Below are positions 5,188-5,646 of a DNA stretch of 5,646 bases, one piece after another. This stretch comes from JACPAB01 sp964366725 (GTDB lineage Bacteria; Patescibacteriota; Minisyncoccia; 2-02-FULL-40-12; GWA2-44-9): NCBI GenBank assembly GCA_964366725.1, contig CAYIUL010000034.1, positions 1-5,646 on the forward strand, in the 5' to 3' direction. Each line of letters begins with the position of its first letter. Positions within the stretch are counted from its first letter, which is position 1. Position numbers and translations under genes: made by a program. Below the pieces are notes generated by a model. That model had not been told where the DNA came from and did not search any database. It was given only the letters and a program-made list of their open reading frames with translations.

Positions 5188-5646
5188 TTATTCATTCTCT
5201 TTTCCGGCGGGAACGGAGCCAAAATATCCTTCGCCTCTCATGGCTTGCTTGAGCTCTGACTGTTCTCTTGGTTCGCTGGGATTGTGTCCCAAGAAATAAA
5301 CTCCTATAATTTTTTCAACTTCACTAGGATTCCTTGCCAAATACTCTGTCAGTTGTTGCTGTTCTCGGGTTAGTCCTTGGGAAAGGGATATATTTCTGAT
5401 GGTATCTACTATTTGGTTATGAAGTTGCTTCTTACCTTCATCAGAACCCTTGACTACCCCGAGATTTTCACTTTTTTCCCTTATACCGCTCTGGTGGTAC
5501 TTACCCATAAGGGCTATAAAATTGTTTTTTCTTTCCTCATTTTTATCTTTGTCCGGCCCAAGATCGAATATTTCTAAAAGCTTCCTCATTTTGGTTTGAG
5601 GAGCCAGAGCTCTTACAAGAGCAAAATGGTCACCGCGTTCGAGATT
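5188..5646 (-). CDS. Hypothetical protein, C-terminal 152 residues (5' partial)
   Basis: I do not recognise this protein. The frame is open to the window edge; the Met at 5589 has no Shine-Dalgarno and is preceded by protein-like sequence (GDHFALVRALAPQTK), so the true start is probably outside. The visible part is soluble, hydrophilic and mainly predicted helical, rich in Glu, Lys, Gln and Arg, with no membrane segment, Cys pairs or catalytic motif I know. Features include KMRKLLEIFDLGPDKDKNEE, SLSQGLTREQQQLTEYLARN, and a Gly/Pro-containing tail (YFGSVPAGKENE). It reads toward the terminator with tRNA-Pro 6 nt after its TAA, suggesting co-transcription. It could be a lineage-specific conserved hypothetical; nothing here supports a function. 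Confidence 0.72.
   Translation of the reverse strand, partial: NLERGDHFALVRALAPQTKMRKLLEIFDLGPDKDKNEERKNNFIALMGKYHQSGIREKSENLGVVKGSDEGKKQLHNQIVDTIRNISLSQGLTREQQQLTEYLARNPSEVEKIIGVYFLGHNPSEPREQSELKQAMRGEGYFGSVPAGKENE

Noticed and set aside
5377..5577. 66-codon plus-strand ORF opposite the hypothetical gene
   Set aside because: It is a shadow frame: the minus strand carries a longer, more protein-like frame open to the window edge, and there is no ribosome site.

Overview
The window looks like a slice of a compact, reduced bacterial genome, most likely from the Candidate Phyla Radiation (Patescibacteria, Parcubacteria-like). This is an inference from three things: ComEC is split into an integral-membrane half and a separate membrane-anchored metallo-beta-lactamase half; genes are packed with overlaps or 1-nt gaps; and most starts lack an obvious Shine-Dalgarno. 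Stops are TAA or TAG, no gene is interrupted by TGA, and code 11 fits.

Layout. Positions 3-2108 (+) hold the C-terminal ~700 residues of a B12-dependent (class II) ribonucleotide reductase, NrdJ, whose 5' end lies outside the window. It ends at a probable intrinsic terminator (2131-2165). Next comes a tight three-gene cluster: ComEC N-terminal/channel half (2169-3578), ComEC-type metallo-beta-lactamase half (3554-4405, overlapping by 25 nt in the -1 frame), and nucleoside diphosphate kinase (4407-4883, 1-nt gap). Positions 4884-5044 hold no confident gene but are rich in potential RNA structure. A strong, symmetric 14-bp terminator hairpin (5045-5081) separates this rightward block from a leftward block: a tRNA-Pro(GGG) gene (5111-5181) lying 6 nt downstream of an unrecognised, charged, soluble protein (5188-5646), whose own 5' end is beyond the window.

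How the genes fit together. NrdJ makes dNDPs or dNTPs from ribonucleotides, Ndk interconverts nucleoside di- and triphosphates, and the ComEC pair would import single-stranded DNA that can be degraded for nucleotides or recombined. A nucleotide-acquisition theme is plausible for an organism with reduced biosynthesis, but only the gene proximity is seen here.

Most worth a second look: a perfect palindrome inserted in frame in the nrdJ linker and flanked by a 6-bp direct repeat; the structured, possibly switching RNA downstream of ndk; and the split, overlapping comEC. I see no CRISPR array, transposase or unmistakable new defence system.
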